A stretch of DNA of 64,000 bases from assembly GCA_963666535.1 (NCBI GenBank), contig OY762913.1, forward strand, positions 3,162,001 through 3,226,000. Direction: 5' to 3'. The stretch comes from G963666535 sp963666535 (GTDB lineage Bacteria > Bacillota > Clostridia > Oscillospirales > Oscillospiraceae). The notes under the pieces were generated by a model. The model worked only from the letters and a program-made list of their open reading frames with translations. It had not been told where the DNA came from and ran no database searches. Of the stretch, positions 51,755-59,498 are shown one piece after another. Position 1 is the stretch's first letter; every line of letters begins with the position of its first letter. The translations under genes and the position numbers were made by a program.

Positions 51755-53326
51755 TTAATCCTCTAAGATGGCACGTAATTCATCGGAAAACAGGTAGGTG
51801 ATCTCAATGCGCTTGTCCTCAAAGACCCGAATCTCTTGGATGGTTTCGGCAACGGTCACCCGATCCAACTGGCTAAGCTTTCCATAAGTGAGCAAAGATT
51901 TCACCCATGGCCTGTCCAGCGGGGATTCTTCCTCCCGGTTGGCTGCTAGCTGCTCCAGTTGGCGGCGCAGTGCCGCGTTCTGCTTCTCGTAGTCCTCTTT
52001 ATACTGCAAGAAGTCTTCCTTGGAAATGACCCCATCCTTGTAGTCCTCATAGGCGCCCTTTTTCAGCCGCGCCACGCGGTCTATGGAAAGCCGGATGCGC
52101 GCTGTGTCCGCCTTGGCGCAATCCACCGGGGTGCTTTGGGCCACGCTCCGTTCCGCCAACTTCCGCAGATTCTGAATCCCGGTCATGATGCGGTTTAAGT
52201 CGTCCAAGACAATTTGCTCCAACACGATTTGAGGTATGTAGTGCGGGGTACAGACAGTGGCGCCGTAACGCTTGTAGGAGCCGCAGCTAAAATGAGTGCG
52301 ATTACCGCAGGTGGTCTTGCTCATCGAGCGCCCGCAGTCGCCACACTTGAGGAAACCGGCAAACAGGCTGACGTTCTGAGTGAAGTCCAACTGCAAGGTG
52401 CGCTGTTGGACCATGTGCCGTGTGCGCTCCCACTGCTCTGGCGAGATGATGTTTTCGTGCGTTTTCTCCACCACGATCCAATCCGACTTGTCCGCCTTTT
52501 GGGCCTTGCCGTGCATGGCCGAGCGCTGATAGCGCGCCTGCTCCATGTCTCCGGCATACATCCGATTATTTAGGATGTAATGGATGGTGGCGTAGGTCCA
52601 GTAAGTGGTTGCGTCAATCTTTCTCCCGTTGTTGTACTTTTCGCCCATCAGCCGCTTGTACTCCGCCGGACAGGGTGTGCCCTCGGCGTTGAGGTTTTTG
52701 GCAATCTTCACCTTGCCAATTCCGCTCTCATAATCGGCGAAGATTCGCCGAACCACGGAAGCGGCGTTGGGGTCGATCATGAGTTTATTGTGATTGGCAG
52801 GATCCTTCCGATAGCCATAGCAGGCAAAGGCTCCGATGAACTCGCCCCGCTCCTGTTTCACCCGAAAGGAGGTGCGCACCTTTTGAGAGATGTCCTTGGC
52901 ATACTGGGCGTTAAAAACATTCTTCACCGGCAGAAGCATATCGTAGGGACCACGGTTGCTGTCGATGTTGTCATTGATGGCAATAAAGCGGACATCGTGT
53001 GCCGGAAGCCAGCGCTCCAAATAACGACCGGTTTCAATGTAGTCACGGCCGAACCGGGACAAATCCTTGACTAAGACACACTGGATCTTGCCCGCCTCAA
53101 TGCTCCGCAGCATCCGCTGAAAGTCCGGACGGTTAAAGTTCGTCCCCGTAAAGCCATCATCAATGTAGAATTCGGTCAGTTCTAAATCCGCCTGACGGGC
53201 AACAAAGTCAGTGAGGAGCGACTTCTGGTTGCTGATGCTGTCGCTTTCGATTTTATCGCCATCCTCACGCGACAGGCGGCAATATGCCGCCACCCCGCAA
53301 ACAGCCTGTACAACTTTCTTTGCCAT
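51755..53326 (-). CDS. Large serine recombinase
   Basis: A 523-aa site-specific recombinase of the resolvase/invertase family. The N-terminal catalytic domain has the nucleophile Ser19 in AAYCRLSREDG and the arginine motif DLSRFGRDYIETGRYLE; a recombinase domain follows (about 170-280), then a zinc ribbon with CGDCGRSM...C and a C-terminal coiled coil rich in Lys/Glu. Such proteins integrate and excise mobile elements. A small gene (53363-53497) lies directly upstream. No integrase target genes, phage or conjugation genes are visible, so the element is minimal or decayed. Confidence 0.92.
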   Translation of the reverse strand: MAKKVVQAVCGVAAYCRLSREDGDKIESDSISNQKSLLTDFVARQADLELTEFYIDDGFTGTNFNRPDFQRMLRSIEAGKIQCVLVKDLSRFGRDYIETGRYLERWLPAHDVRFIAINDNIDSNRGPYDMLLPVKNVFNAQYAKDISQKVRTSFRVKQERGEFIGAFACYGYRKDPANHNKLMIDPNAASVVRRIFADYESGIGKVKIAKNLNAEGTPCPAEYKRLMGEKYNNGRKIDATTYWTYATIHYILNNRMYAGDMEQARYQRSAMHGKAQKADKSDWIVVEKTHENIISPEQWERTRHMVQQRTLQLDFTQNVSLFAGFLKCGDCGRSMSKTTCGNRTHFSCGSYKRYGATVCTPHYIPQIVLEQIVLDDLNRIMTGIQNLRKLAERSVAQSTPVDCAKADTARIRLSIDRVARLKKGAYEDYKDGVISKEDFLQYKEDYEKQNAALRRQLEQLAANREEESPLDRPWVKSLLTYGKLSQLDRVTVAETIQEIRVFEDKRIEITYLFSDELRAILED

Positions 53327-53362
53327 GGTCGTGCCTCCTTTCTTTGAGAAAGCAGCATGGGG

Positions 53363-53497
53363 TTATGCCACAGGGGCAAGATGGGCGCGGATCAGCCGAC
53401 TCACAATGTCTTCGGCATTCCCCTTGCCTATGTACTTACGCACCACCTGATAGGTGGCTGCGCTCTGTGCGGCTTTCTCAGACTCTGTTTTTTTCAT
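53363..53497 (-). CDS. Small protein upstream of the recombinase
   Basis: 44 codons read from ATG 53497: KKTESEKAAQSAATYQVVRKYIG and EDIVSRLIRAHLAPVA. Basic and helical. I do not recognise the family; similar short genes travel with clostridial serine recombinases and may be excisionase-like. An in-frame start 60 bases upstream is less likely. Confidence 0.55.
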   Translation of the reverse strand: MKKTESEKAAQSAATYQVVRKYIGKGNAEDIVSRLIRAHLAPVA

Positions 53498-53570
53498 AGG
53501 ATACCCTCCGTTCAAACGTGGTTTCCCACTACTATATGAGCCGGATTGCACGTACATGACAGGCGGGCAA

Positions 53571-53762
53571 TCAATCCCCGCATCGAAAACAAGAGGTGGC
53601 GCTCGGCCTTTGCATCATTTCCAGCAGTAAGTGCGCTGCTCTGAATGTCTCGGGGTAAAAGGGCCCATCCACGCTGATAACTGGAACAGATTTTTCCCAC
53701 AGTGCCCTCTTCCATCCCGCTCTCATAAAGGCTAATAGGGCACTGAAAAAATTAACTTGCAA
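53571..53762 (-). CDS. Hypothetical ORF, possibly a gene remnant
   Basis: A 63-aa frame with a coding-like composition (FSALLAFMRAGWKRALWEK, VPVISVDGPFYPETF, AAHLLLEMM) but no strong ribosome site and no recognisable family. It lies between the recombinase element and the DUF2798 fragment; it may be a gene remnant or chance. Confidence 0.3.
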   Translation of the reverse strand: MQVNFFSALLAFMRAGWKRALWEKSVPVISVDGPFYPETFRAAHLLLEMMQRPSATSCFRCGD

Positions 53763-53902
53763 AGTGCAAAGATTCCTTTATGCTTTAATGCAGTTAAATA
53801 TTGGGCGCGTATAATTGTTCAGCGTGAGATCATTTGTTTGGTCTCACACTTTATTTTTTGCCCCAGATATTTTAAGCTGAAAAGAAAGAAGGAAGTTATA
53901 GC

Positions 53903-53977
53903 ATGGAATTTTACACGAAATTACCGCGAAACAAGAAGGAGTTTGCGCTATTTATGGCCATGACGGCAATCAAATAG
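53903..53977 (+). pseudogene. Truncated DUF2798-type membrane protein
   Basis: 24 codons from ATG 53903 preceded by GAAGGAAG. MEFYTKLPRNKKEFALFMAM matches the start of DUF2798 membrane proteins, which normally have about 150 aa and several membrane helices. Here a stop follows at once and the downstream sequence is not homologous, so the gene has been cut off. Confidence 0.6.
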
Positions 53978-54023
53978 ATGCTTAACGTAATGTCTGCAAC
54001 CAATGCGCACCGCCTCTGTACGG

Positions 54024-54074
54024 CAAACAGCAAGAACGACCGCCCGATATCGGGGTGGTCGTTCTTGCTGTTTG
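54024..54074. terminator. Long nested hairpin before the crp-type gene
   Basis: An 18-bp outer stem (54024-54041 with 54057-54074) encloses a second palindrome CCCGATATCGGG. It sits about 110 bases downstream of the crp-type stop and probably terminates its transcript, and it marks the boundary of the recombinase region. Confidence 0.6.
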
Positions 54075-54182
54075 TCTGATTTCATCTCGATCGAGTCGTA
54101 AACGCCCTCTGTAACCAGATCAGCCGGCATGTTTCTTCCATTGGTCAGCTACAACATAAAGCCGCCCACCTTTATAACCCTG

Positions 54183-54842
54183 TTATAACAATTCAAACTC
54201 GTTCTTGTGAACGCTCAAAACACCGTCATCCCTCAGTTTTGAAAGTTCCGCCGACATGGCGCTGCGTTCGACGAAGAGATAGTCTGCAAGCTCCTGCCGA
54301 TTGAAGGGGATGCTGAAGCAGTTGCCTCCCGCCTTCTTCGCCTCCGTCGAAAGATAGGCCAAAAGCTTTTCCCGGGTCGTCCTCTTTGAAGTAACTTCCA
54401 TTTTTTGCGTCAACGATACATTTTTCCTTGATACGATATGCAGCATATTCTGAATCAGTCTGCTGTGAAATCCACATGCCTTGGTGCAGGGAGCAGCCAG
54501 CCTGCGGCAGTCGATGAACAGAAGCTCGCTTTCCATGGTTGCGATCACACTGACGGGAAGCGCCTTGATTTCCGCGTAGGCAAAGGATTCCCCAAACAGA
54601 TTTCCCGCTCCAATTTGGGCCAAAATGCTTCTGTTTCCGTAATAGTCATCCTGAATAACCTGCACTTCCCCGGACAGAACGATGCCGAACCGGTCAATCG
54701 TTTCACCGCTGCAAAAGACGGTCTGCCCTTTTTCATAACGAACCACGTTTGCGGACAAGCAGGATAGAAGCGCTTCTAACTGCGATGGTTCAATGCCTGT
54801 GAACAAAGCCGCAGATTTTAAAATATCTAACTTATTTTTCAT
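54183..54842 (-). CDS. Crp/Fnr-family regulator (HcpR-like)
   Basis: A 219-aa regulator with an N-terminal cyclic-nucleotide-type beta-roll (about 15-130) and a C-terminal winged helix (about 150-219, FNRQELADYLFVERSAMSAELSKLRDDGVL). It has no Fnr-type N-terminal cysteine cluster. It is divergent to the Hcp operon, so by context it is HcpR-like and senses nitric oxide or related stress (inference). The palindrome GTTGGAATTCCAAC lies in its own leader, just before its ribosome site (AAAGAGGA), which suits autorepression. Confidence 0.87.
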   Translation of the reverse strand: MKNKLDILKSAALFTGIEPSQLEALLSCLSANVVRYEKGQTVFCSGETIDRFGIVLSGEVQVIQDDYYGNRSILAQIGAGNLFGESFAYAEIKALPVSVIATMESELLFIDCRRLAAPCTKACGFHSRLIQNMLHIVSRKNVSLTQKMEVTSKRTTREKLLAYLSTEAKKAGGNCFSIPFNRQELADYLFVERSAMSAELSKLRDDGVLSVHKNEFELL

Positions 54843-54855
54843 GCAATCCTCTTTC

Positions 54856-54897
54856 GTTGGAATTCCAACATACTTATTGGTTCAAGGATATTATAAT
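54856..54897 (+). promoter_or_regulatory. Divergent promoter and operator of the hcp operon
   Basis: GTTGGAATTCCAAC (54856-54869) is a perfect 14-base palindrome. Its centre is 41.5 bases upstream of the expected start if TATAAT at 54892-54897 is the -10, the standard class II activator position. No good -35 is present, as expected for an activator-dependent promoter. Confidence 0.75.
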
Positions 54898-54949
54898 TCA
54901 GACATAAAGTCAACCAACCAAAACACACGACGAGAAAGAGGCGAGAAGA

Positions 54950-55654
54950 ATGATCCGGAACATCATTAAAATCGACGAAGAGAAATGCACCGGCTGCGGA
55001 CTGTGTGCGGCAGCCTGTCATGAAGGGGCAATCGGCATGGTAAACGGAAAGGCCAAGCTTCTGCGTGATGATTACTGCGACGGCCTGGGTGACTGCCTGC
55101 CGGCCTGCCCAACCGAAGCGATCAGCTTTGAGAAGCGCGAGGCGGCGGAATATGACGAAGCCGCCGTTCAGATTAGCAAACAGAACCGGCAGGACGACGT
55201 GCTGCCTTGCGGATGTCCGGGCACGCAGTCTAAAGCCATTCATCGTGAAAACGAGTGTGAGACCGTCCGCAGCAATCGTAGCGATAACAAAAGCCAATTG
55301 TCACAGTGGCCCGTCCAGATCAAGCTCGCACCCGTGGGCGCGCCGTATTTTGCGGATGCAAATCTTTTGATCGCCGCCGACTGTGTTGCCTATGCTTACG
55401 GCGATTTTCATAATAAGTTTATCAGGAACAGAGTCACCCTGATTGGATGTCCCAAGCTGGACGAGGGGGATTACAGCGACAAACTGACTGAAATTATAAA
55501 AAATAACAGTATTAAAAGCGTCACGGTCGTACGCATGGAGGTTCCCTGCTGCGGTGGGATTGAAAACGCGGTTAAAACAGCGCTTCAAAACAGCGGCAAA
55601 ATGATTCCCTGGCAGGTGGTGACCATCACAACCGACGGCAGAATTCTTGATTGA
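54950..55654 (+). CDS. Ferredoxin-type 4Fe-4S protein of the hcp operon
   Basis: A 234-aa protein. The N-terminal domain (1-62) has two [4Fe-4S] motifs (CTGCGLCAAAC and CDGLGDCLPACP), followed by a Cys-rich linker (LPCGCPG) and a C-terminal domain (about 115-234) with VGAPYFADANLLIAADCVAYAYG and MEVPCCGGIENAV. This type accompanies Hcp in many anaerobes and probably donates electrons. ATG 54950 has AGGCGAGAAGA before it. First gene of the operon. Confidence 0.87.
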   Translation: MIRNIIKIDEEKCTGCGLCAAACHEGAIGMVNGKAKLLRDDYCDGLGDCLPACPTEAISFEKREAAEYDEAAVQISKQNRQDDVLPCGCPGTQSKAIHRENECETVRSNRSDNKSQLSQWPVQIKLAPVGAPYFADANLLIAADCVAYAYGDFHNKFIRNRVTLIGCPKLDEGDYSDKLTEIIKNNSIKSVTVVRMEVPCCGGIENAVKTALQNSGKMIPWQVVTITTDGRILD

Positions 55655-55671
55655 CAAGGGGGGAAACTATC

Positions 55672-55986
55672 ATGATAGAAACAGAATATAAACTGTCCAA
55701 GCCCAATGAAAAAGGAATCCAAAAAGTCACATTTGACGAAAACCTTCATTACCTCCACATGGTGTTTCACCACGATGAGGGTTTGCCGGAACACCATTCC
55801 AATTCGAATGTGTATATGACCGTTGTTCGTGGAACACTTTCCATTGGCCTGAATGAACAGGACATCCATGAATACGAGGCTGGAACTCTGCTGAAAATCC
55901 CGGTTCAAGCCAAAATGAATGTCAGAAACCTGCATGTGGAACCATTGGAGCTGATTGTCGTAAAGGCACCTGCTCCAAAAGGCTGA
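55672..55986 (+). CDS. Small cupin-domain protein
   Basis: A 104-aa single cupin. Candidate metal ligands lie in FHHDEGLPEHHSNSNVYM, followed by the strand VVRGTLSIGLNEQDIHEYEAG and the turn TLLKIPVQAKMNV. It may sense or bind a metal or act as a small redox-linked enzyme; the function is not known. It is 17 bp after the ferredoxin gene and 21 bp before the rubredoxin gene, in one operon with hcp. Confidence 0.85.
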   Translation: MIETEYKLSKPNEKGIQKVTFDENLHYLHMVFHHDEGLPEHHSNSNVYMTVVRGTLSIGLNEQDIHEYEAGTLLKIPVQAKMNVRNLHVEPLELIVVKAPAPKG

Positions 55987-56007
55987 GAAAGCGAAGGAGG
56001 AAATGAA

Positions 56008-56172
56008 ATGAAAAAATACCGGTGTATCCCCTGCGGATATCTCTACGATCCCGCGCTTGGCGACCCAGACAGCGGCATCGCGCCCGGCACAGCATTTGAA
56101 GATTTACCCGACGATTGGCAGTGCCCCATCTGTTTTGTCGGCAAGGATGATTTTGAACCCGTGGAAGACTAG
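56008..56172 (+). CDS. Rubredoxin
   Basis: A 54-aa FeCys4 electron carrier. The two CxxC pairs are CIPCGYLYD (Cys6, Cys9) and CPICFVG. The Trp in DDWQCP and the core Tyr/Phe residues are standard. GGAGG lies six bases before ATG 56008. It probably carries electrons for NO or oxygen reduction together with Hcp. Too short for many gene finders. Confidence 0.95.
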   Translation: MKKYRCIPCGYLYDPALGDPDSGIAPGTAFEDLPDDWQCPICFVGKDDFEPVED

Positions 56173-56192
56173 ATGTTAAAGGAGGAAAAACA

Positions 56193-57824
56193 GTGAGCAT
56201 GTTTTGTTATCAGTGTCAGGAAACCGCCGGAGGAAAAGGCTGCACGGTACGCGGCGTATGCGGCAAAACCGAAGAAGTTGCAAGACTCCAGGACCTTTTA
56301 ATTTATACGCTTAAGGGTATTTCGGAGATCGTGGTCAAAGGAAACATCGATATTGGAAGGCTTGGCAATACAAACCATGAGATGCTCAGCAGCCTATTCA
56401 TGACCATCACCAACGCGAACTTTGACGACGGATCGGTAGAAAATCAACTTGTAAAAATGCTTTCAATCAGAGATGAGCTGAGGAACTCCGTTGCCGCAGA
56501 TCATTTGCACGATGCGGCGACCTTTCATGTTGCTTCGAGACCGTCTATGCTGGAAAAGGCCGCCGCCGTCGGCGTACTGTTAACCGCAAACGAGGATGTG
56601 CGTTCTCTTCGTGAAATGATTACCTACGGGCTGAAAGGCATGGCCGCTTATGCGGAGCACGCGAAAAACATCGGAAAGGAAGACCCTGCCATCAGCGCCT
56701 TTCTTTATGAGGCTTTGGCGGCAACGCTGGACGACTCCCTTTCCGCCGACGACCTTGTGGCTCTAACGCTGAAAACGGGTGAATACGGCGTAAAGGTCAT
56801 GGCGCTTCTGGACGAAGCCAATACGTCAAGGTTTGGGAACCCTGAGATCACCGCGGTAAACATCGGTGTGCGGGAAAAACCTGCTATTCTTATTTCGGGG
56901 CACGATCTCACCGACCTTGCGCAGCTGCTGGAGCAGACAAAGGGCACCGGCGTGGATGTATACACCCACAGCGAAATGCTGCCTGCTCATTATTATCCCG
57001 CCTTCAAAAAATATGAGCATTTTGTGGGCAACTACGGCAACGCCTGGTGGAAGCAGATCAGCGAATTCGAGTCCTTCCACGGCCCGATTCTGTTTACCAC
57101 CAACTGCATTGTTCCCCCCAGGAGCGAAGAGGTCAGAAGCAGAATCTTTACCACCGGCTCCACCGGTTTCCCCAGCTGCAAGCATATCACAGCCGATGAA
57201 TCCGGCAAAAAAGATTTTTCCGAACTCATCGCACTTGCCAAAACCCTTCCTGCTCCCGCGGAAATCGAAACAGGAAGCATTGTGGGCGGCTTTGCCCATA
57301 ACCAGGTAATGGCGTTAGCCGACAAGATCGTCGACGCCGTTAAGTCCGGGGCGATCAAAAAGTTTTTTGTTATGGCCGGCTGTGACGGACGGATGAAGTC
57401 AAGGGAGTATTACACCGAGTTTGCCGAAAAGCTTCCAAAGGACACGGTCATTCTCACCGCGGGCTGTGCGAAATACCGCTACAACAAGCTGAAGCTGGGC
57501 GACATCGGCGGAATACCTAGAGTGCTGGACGCGGGGCAGTGCAACGACTCCTATTCACTGGCGGTCATCGCGCTGAAGCTGAAAGAAGTATTTGACCTGG
57601 ATGATATTAACAAGCTGCCCATTGCCTTTAACATTGCCTGGTACGAGCAGAAGGCGGTTATCGTGCTCTTGGCCCTGCTGTATCTGGGGATCAAGAACAT
57701 CCATCTCGGCCCCACGCTGCCGGGCTTCCTGTCCCCGAATGTAGCCAAGGTTTTGGTCGAAAAATTCGGCATCGCAGGGATCGGCACCGCTGAAGACGAT
57801 ATCAAACTGTTTTTGGCTGAATGA
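56193..57824 (+). CDS. hcp: Hydroxylamine reductase / hybrid-cluster protein
   Basis: A 543-aa protein with the hybrid [4Fe-2S-2O] cluster; it reduces hydroxylamine or nitric oxide and protects against nitrosative stress. The N-terminal cluster motif is Cys5, Cys8, Cys17 and Cys23 (CYQCQETAGGKGC...C). C-terminal cluster ligands lie in GHDLTDL, the TNCIVPP block, SCKHI and AGCAKYRYNKL. AAAGGAGG lies seven bases before the GTG start; an ATG six bases further is also in frame. Last gene of the Crp/Fnr-controlled operon. Confidence 0.94.
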   Translation: MSMFCYQCQETAGGKGCTVRGVCGKTEEVARLQDLLIYTLKGISEIVVKGNIDIGRLGNTNHEMLSSLFMTITNANFDDGSVENQLVKMLSIRDELRNSVAADHLHDAATFHVASRPSMLEKAAAVGVLLTANEDVRSLREMITYGLKGMAAYAEHAKNIGKEDPAISAFLYEALAATLDDSLSADDLVALTLKTGEYGVKVMALLDEANTSRFGNPEITAVNIGVREKPAILISGHDLTDLAQLLEQTKGTGVDVYTHSEMLPAHYYPAFKKYEHFVGNYGNAWWKQISEFESFHGPILFTTNCIVPPRSEEVRSRIFTTGSTGFPSCKHITADESGKKDFSELIALAKTLPAPAEIETGSIVGGFAHNQVMALADKIVDAVKSGAIKKFFVMAGCDGRMKSREYYTEFAEKLPKDTVILTAGCAKYRYNKLKLGDIGGIPRVLDAGQCNDSYSLAVIALKLKEVFDLDDINKLPIAFNIAWYEQKAVIVLLALLYLGIKNIHLGPTLPGFLSPNVAKVLVEKFGIAGIGTAEDDIKLFLAE

Positions 57825-57832
57825 ACAAAAGA

Positions 57833-57878
57833 GCGTCCCGCCGCTAGGAGGATCCCTCTGTCGGCGGGGCAGCGCTTT
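57833..57878 (+). terminator. Probable terminator of the hcp operon
   Basis: GCGTCCCGCCG pairs imperfectly with CGGCGGG...GCGC (stem core CCCGCCG / CGGCGGG) and TTTT follows, just after the hcp stop. Confidence 0.65.
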
Positions 57879-58127
57879 TAACGGTGCATTTTATGGGCAA
57901 GAACCGCTTGTTTCATTGGTCCGTCAAACGCAGGCAGGGTCAGTCCCGCAAAAACAGCAATCAGCAATGGCAGAAACATCCTGTGCACAGCATTCACGCT
58001 GTGGCCGACTGCTTGATCCCTTGATTTCTTCTGGATCTTCCACGATTCTGACCATGGAGCTGCTGTTTCCGGTCAAACCCGCCGGCTAAACCTGAGTAAA
58101 CCCTATCCGAGCATAAATACGGATAAA

Positions 58128-58193
58128 GCCCCTTAAGGGGCCCCGAAAGGTCTGCCGACTGCAGTTCTTTCACGGGCTTGCCCCTTAAGGGGC
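58128..58193 (+). repeat. Two copies of the palindrome GCCCCTTAAGGGGC
   Basis: The 14-base palindrome occurs at 58128-58141 and 58180-58193, flanked by AAA and TTT so that the copies can also pair with each other as a long stem. The second copy is followed by TTTCTTTTTC and may terminate a transcript. No gene is visible from 57880 to 58365; a small RNA is possible. Confidence 0.5.
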
Positions 58194-58268
58194 TTTCTTT
58201 TTCTTTGGGAACCACCTTCCCATATGTTCTCTCTCAAATTATTTGTGGCAGGACAGATTTTTTGTTGA

Positions 58269-58297
58269 TTGTCCTGCAGAAAGGGCTTGTGTATAAT
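58269..58297 (+). promoter_or_regulatory. Promoter of the alcohol/aldehyde dehydrogenase operon
   Basis: TTGTCC (58269-58274), 17 bp, TATAAT (58292-58297), about 70 bases before the alcohol dehydrogenase ATG. Control by the LysR protein at 62926-63834 is possible but its site was not found. Confidence 0.65.
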
Positions 58298-58365
58298 TAT
58301 AGTGAAACGTACTGGTGAACTAGTCATCTTACTCAAAAACGATCATGTAAAGGATGTGTTTATGT

Positions 58366-59457
58366 ATGGAAATCAAAGCAATGGTTACCCATACCGAAAA
58401 TCAGCTTTCCCTGGAAACGGTCGAGCTGGACGACCCCCAGGGCAGCGAAGTTCGCGTGAAATTGGTGGCCTGCGGTGTTTGTCACACCGACTCTGCCGCA
58501 CTGGCGCACTTCATTCCGGTTCAGTTTCCTGCCATTATGGGCCACGAGGGTGTGGGGATTGTTGAATCCGTTGGCCCTGCCGTGGAAGACCTGAAGGTCG
58601 GCGACCACGTCATCATGACCTTTCCGTCCTGCGGCTGCTGCAAGCCCTGTCTGAAGGGGCATCCTTACGCCTGTGAAATCAGCCACGTATTGATGTTTGA
58701 CGGCACCTACAAAGATGGCACCAAGAGACTGCATCAAAATGGCGAGGATATTTCCTCCTTCTTCGGTCAGGCCGGTTTCGCAACTTATGCGATTGTAGAC
58801 GAGCGTAATGCCGTTAAGGTTGACCCCGAAGTCGATCTGGCTCCGCTGTGCTCTCTTGGCTGCGGCGTTCAGACCGGTGCGGGTACTGTTCTCAACCGAA
58901 TGAAGCCGGAACCCGGCTCCGCGATTGCCGTATTCGGATGCGGCGCTGTCGGCATGGCCGCTATCATGGCTGCTAAAATTGCCGGCTGCAGCAAGATTAT
59001 CGGTGTTGATGTGGTTCCCTCCCGATTGGAACTGGCCAAGGAACTGGGGGCAACGGATGTTGTCAATGGCAAACAGTGCAATGCCGTTGAAGCAATCAAA
59101 GCGCTCACCGATGGCGGTGCAAACTACAGCATTGAGTGCTCGGGTGTGCCTGCTCTGGGTGTACAGGCAATCGACTGCCTCGGCTTAGAAGGCCTATCCG
59201 TGATCGTCAGCGTGACGGGTGACTTGGAAATGACCATTAAACCCGAACCCATGATCATGACGCCATGCCGCACCTTTGCCGGTCTGGTTGAGGGTGGTTC
59301 CAACCCCAAAGTCTTTATTCCCAAACTGGTTCAATTTTGCAAGGAAGGCAAGCTGCCCGTGGAAAAGATGTGTAAGTACTACAAGTTTGAAGAAATTGAG
59401 CAGGCCTTTGCCGACTCTCATTCCGGCGAAGTGATTAAGCCTGTTTTACTCTTCTAG
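58366..59457 (+). CDS. Zinc-dependent alcohol dehydrogenase
   Basis: A 363-aa NAD(P)-dependent enzyme of the medium-chain family. Catalytic zinc ligands lie in CGVCHTD and GHEGVG, structural zinc ligands in PSCGCCKPC...C, and the Rossmann loop is FGCGAVGMA. The pattern resembles benzyl/aryl alcohol dehydrogenases (class III-like layout), oxidising an alcohol to the aldehyde taken by the next enzyme. ATG 58366 lies just after AAAGGATG; an in-frame upstream TTG adds four residues. First gene of the operon. Confidence 0.92.
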   Translation: MEIKAMVTHTENQLSLETVELDDPQGSEVRVKLVACGVCHTDSAALAHFIPVQFPAIMGHEGVGIVESVGPAVEDLKVGDHVIMTFPSCGCCKPCLKGHPYACEISHVLMFDGTYKDGTKRLHQNGEDISSFFGQAGFATYAIVDERNAVKVDPEVDLAPLCSLGCGVQTGAGTVLNRMKPEPGSAIAVFGCGAVGMAAIMAAKIAGCSKIIGVDVVPSRLELAKELGATDVVNGKQCNAVEAIKALTDGGANYSIECSGVPALGVQAIDCLGLEGLSVIVSVTGDLEMTIKPEPMIMTPCRTFAGLVEGGSNPKVFIPKLVQFCKEGKLPVEKMCKYYKFEEIEQAFADSHSGEVIKPVLLF

Positions 59458-59498
59458 TCGATTGTTACTAATTTTTATAGGAAAGGTTGTGATGATTC

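Noticed and set aside
57880..58080. Minus-strand frame ending in LLIAVFAGLTLPAFDG as a membrane protein tail
   Set aside because: It has no start, no ribosome site and no detectable remainder upstream, so it could be chance or decay.
58128..58193. A known riboswitch
   Set aside because: No class I can name fits; there is only the palindrome pair.
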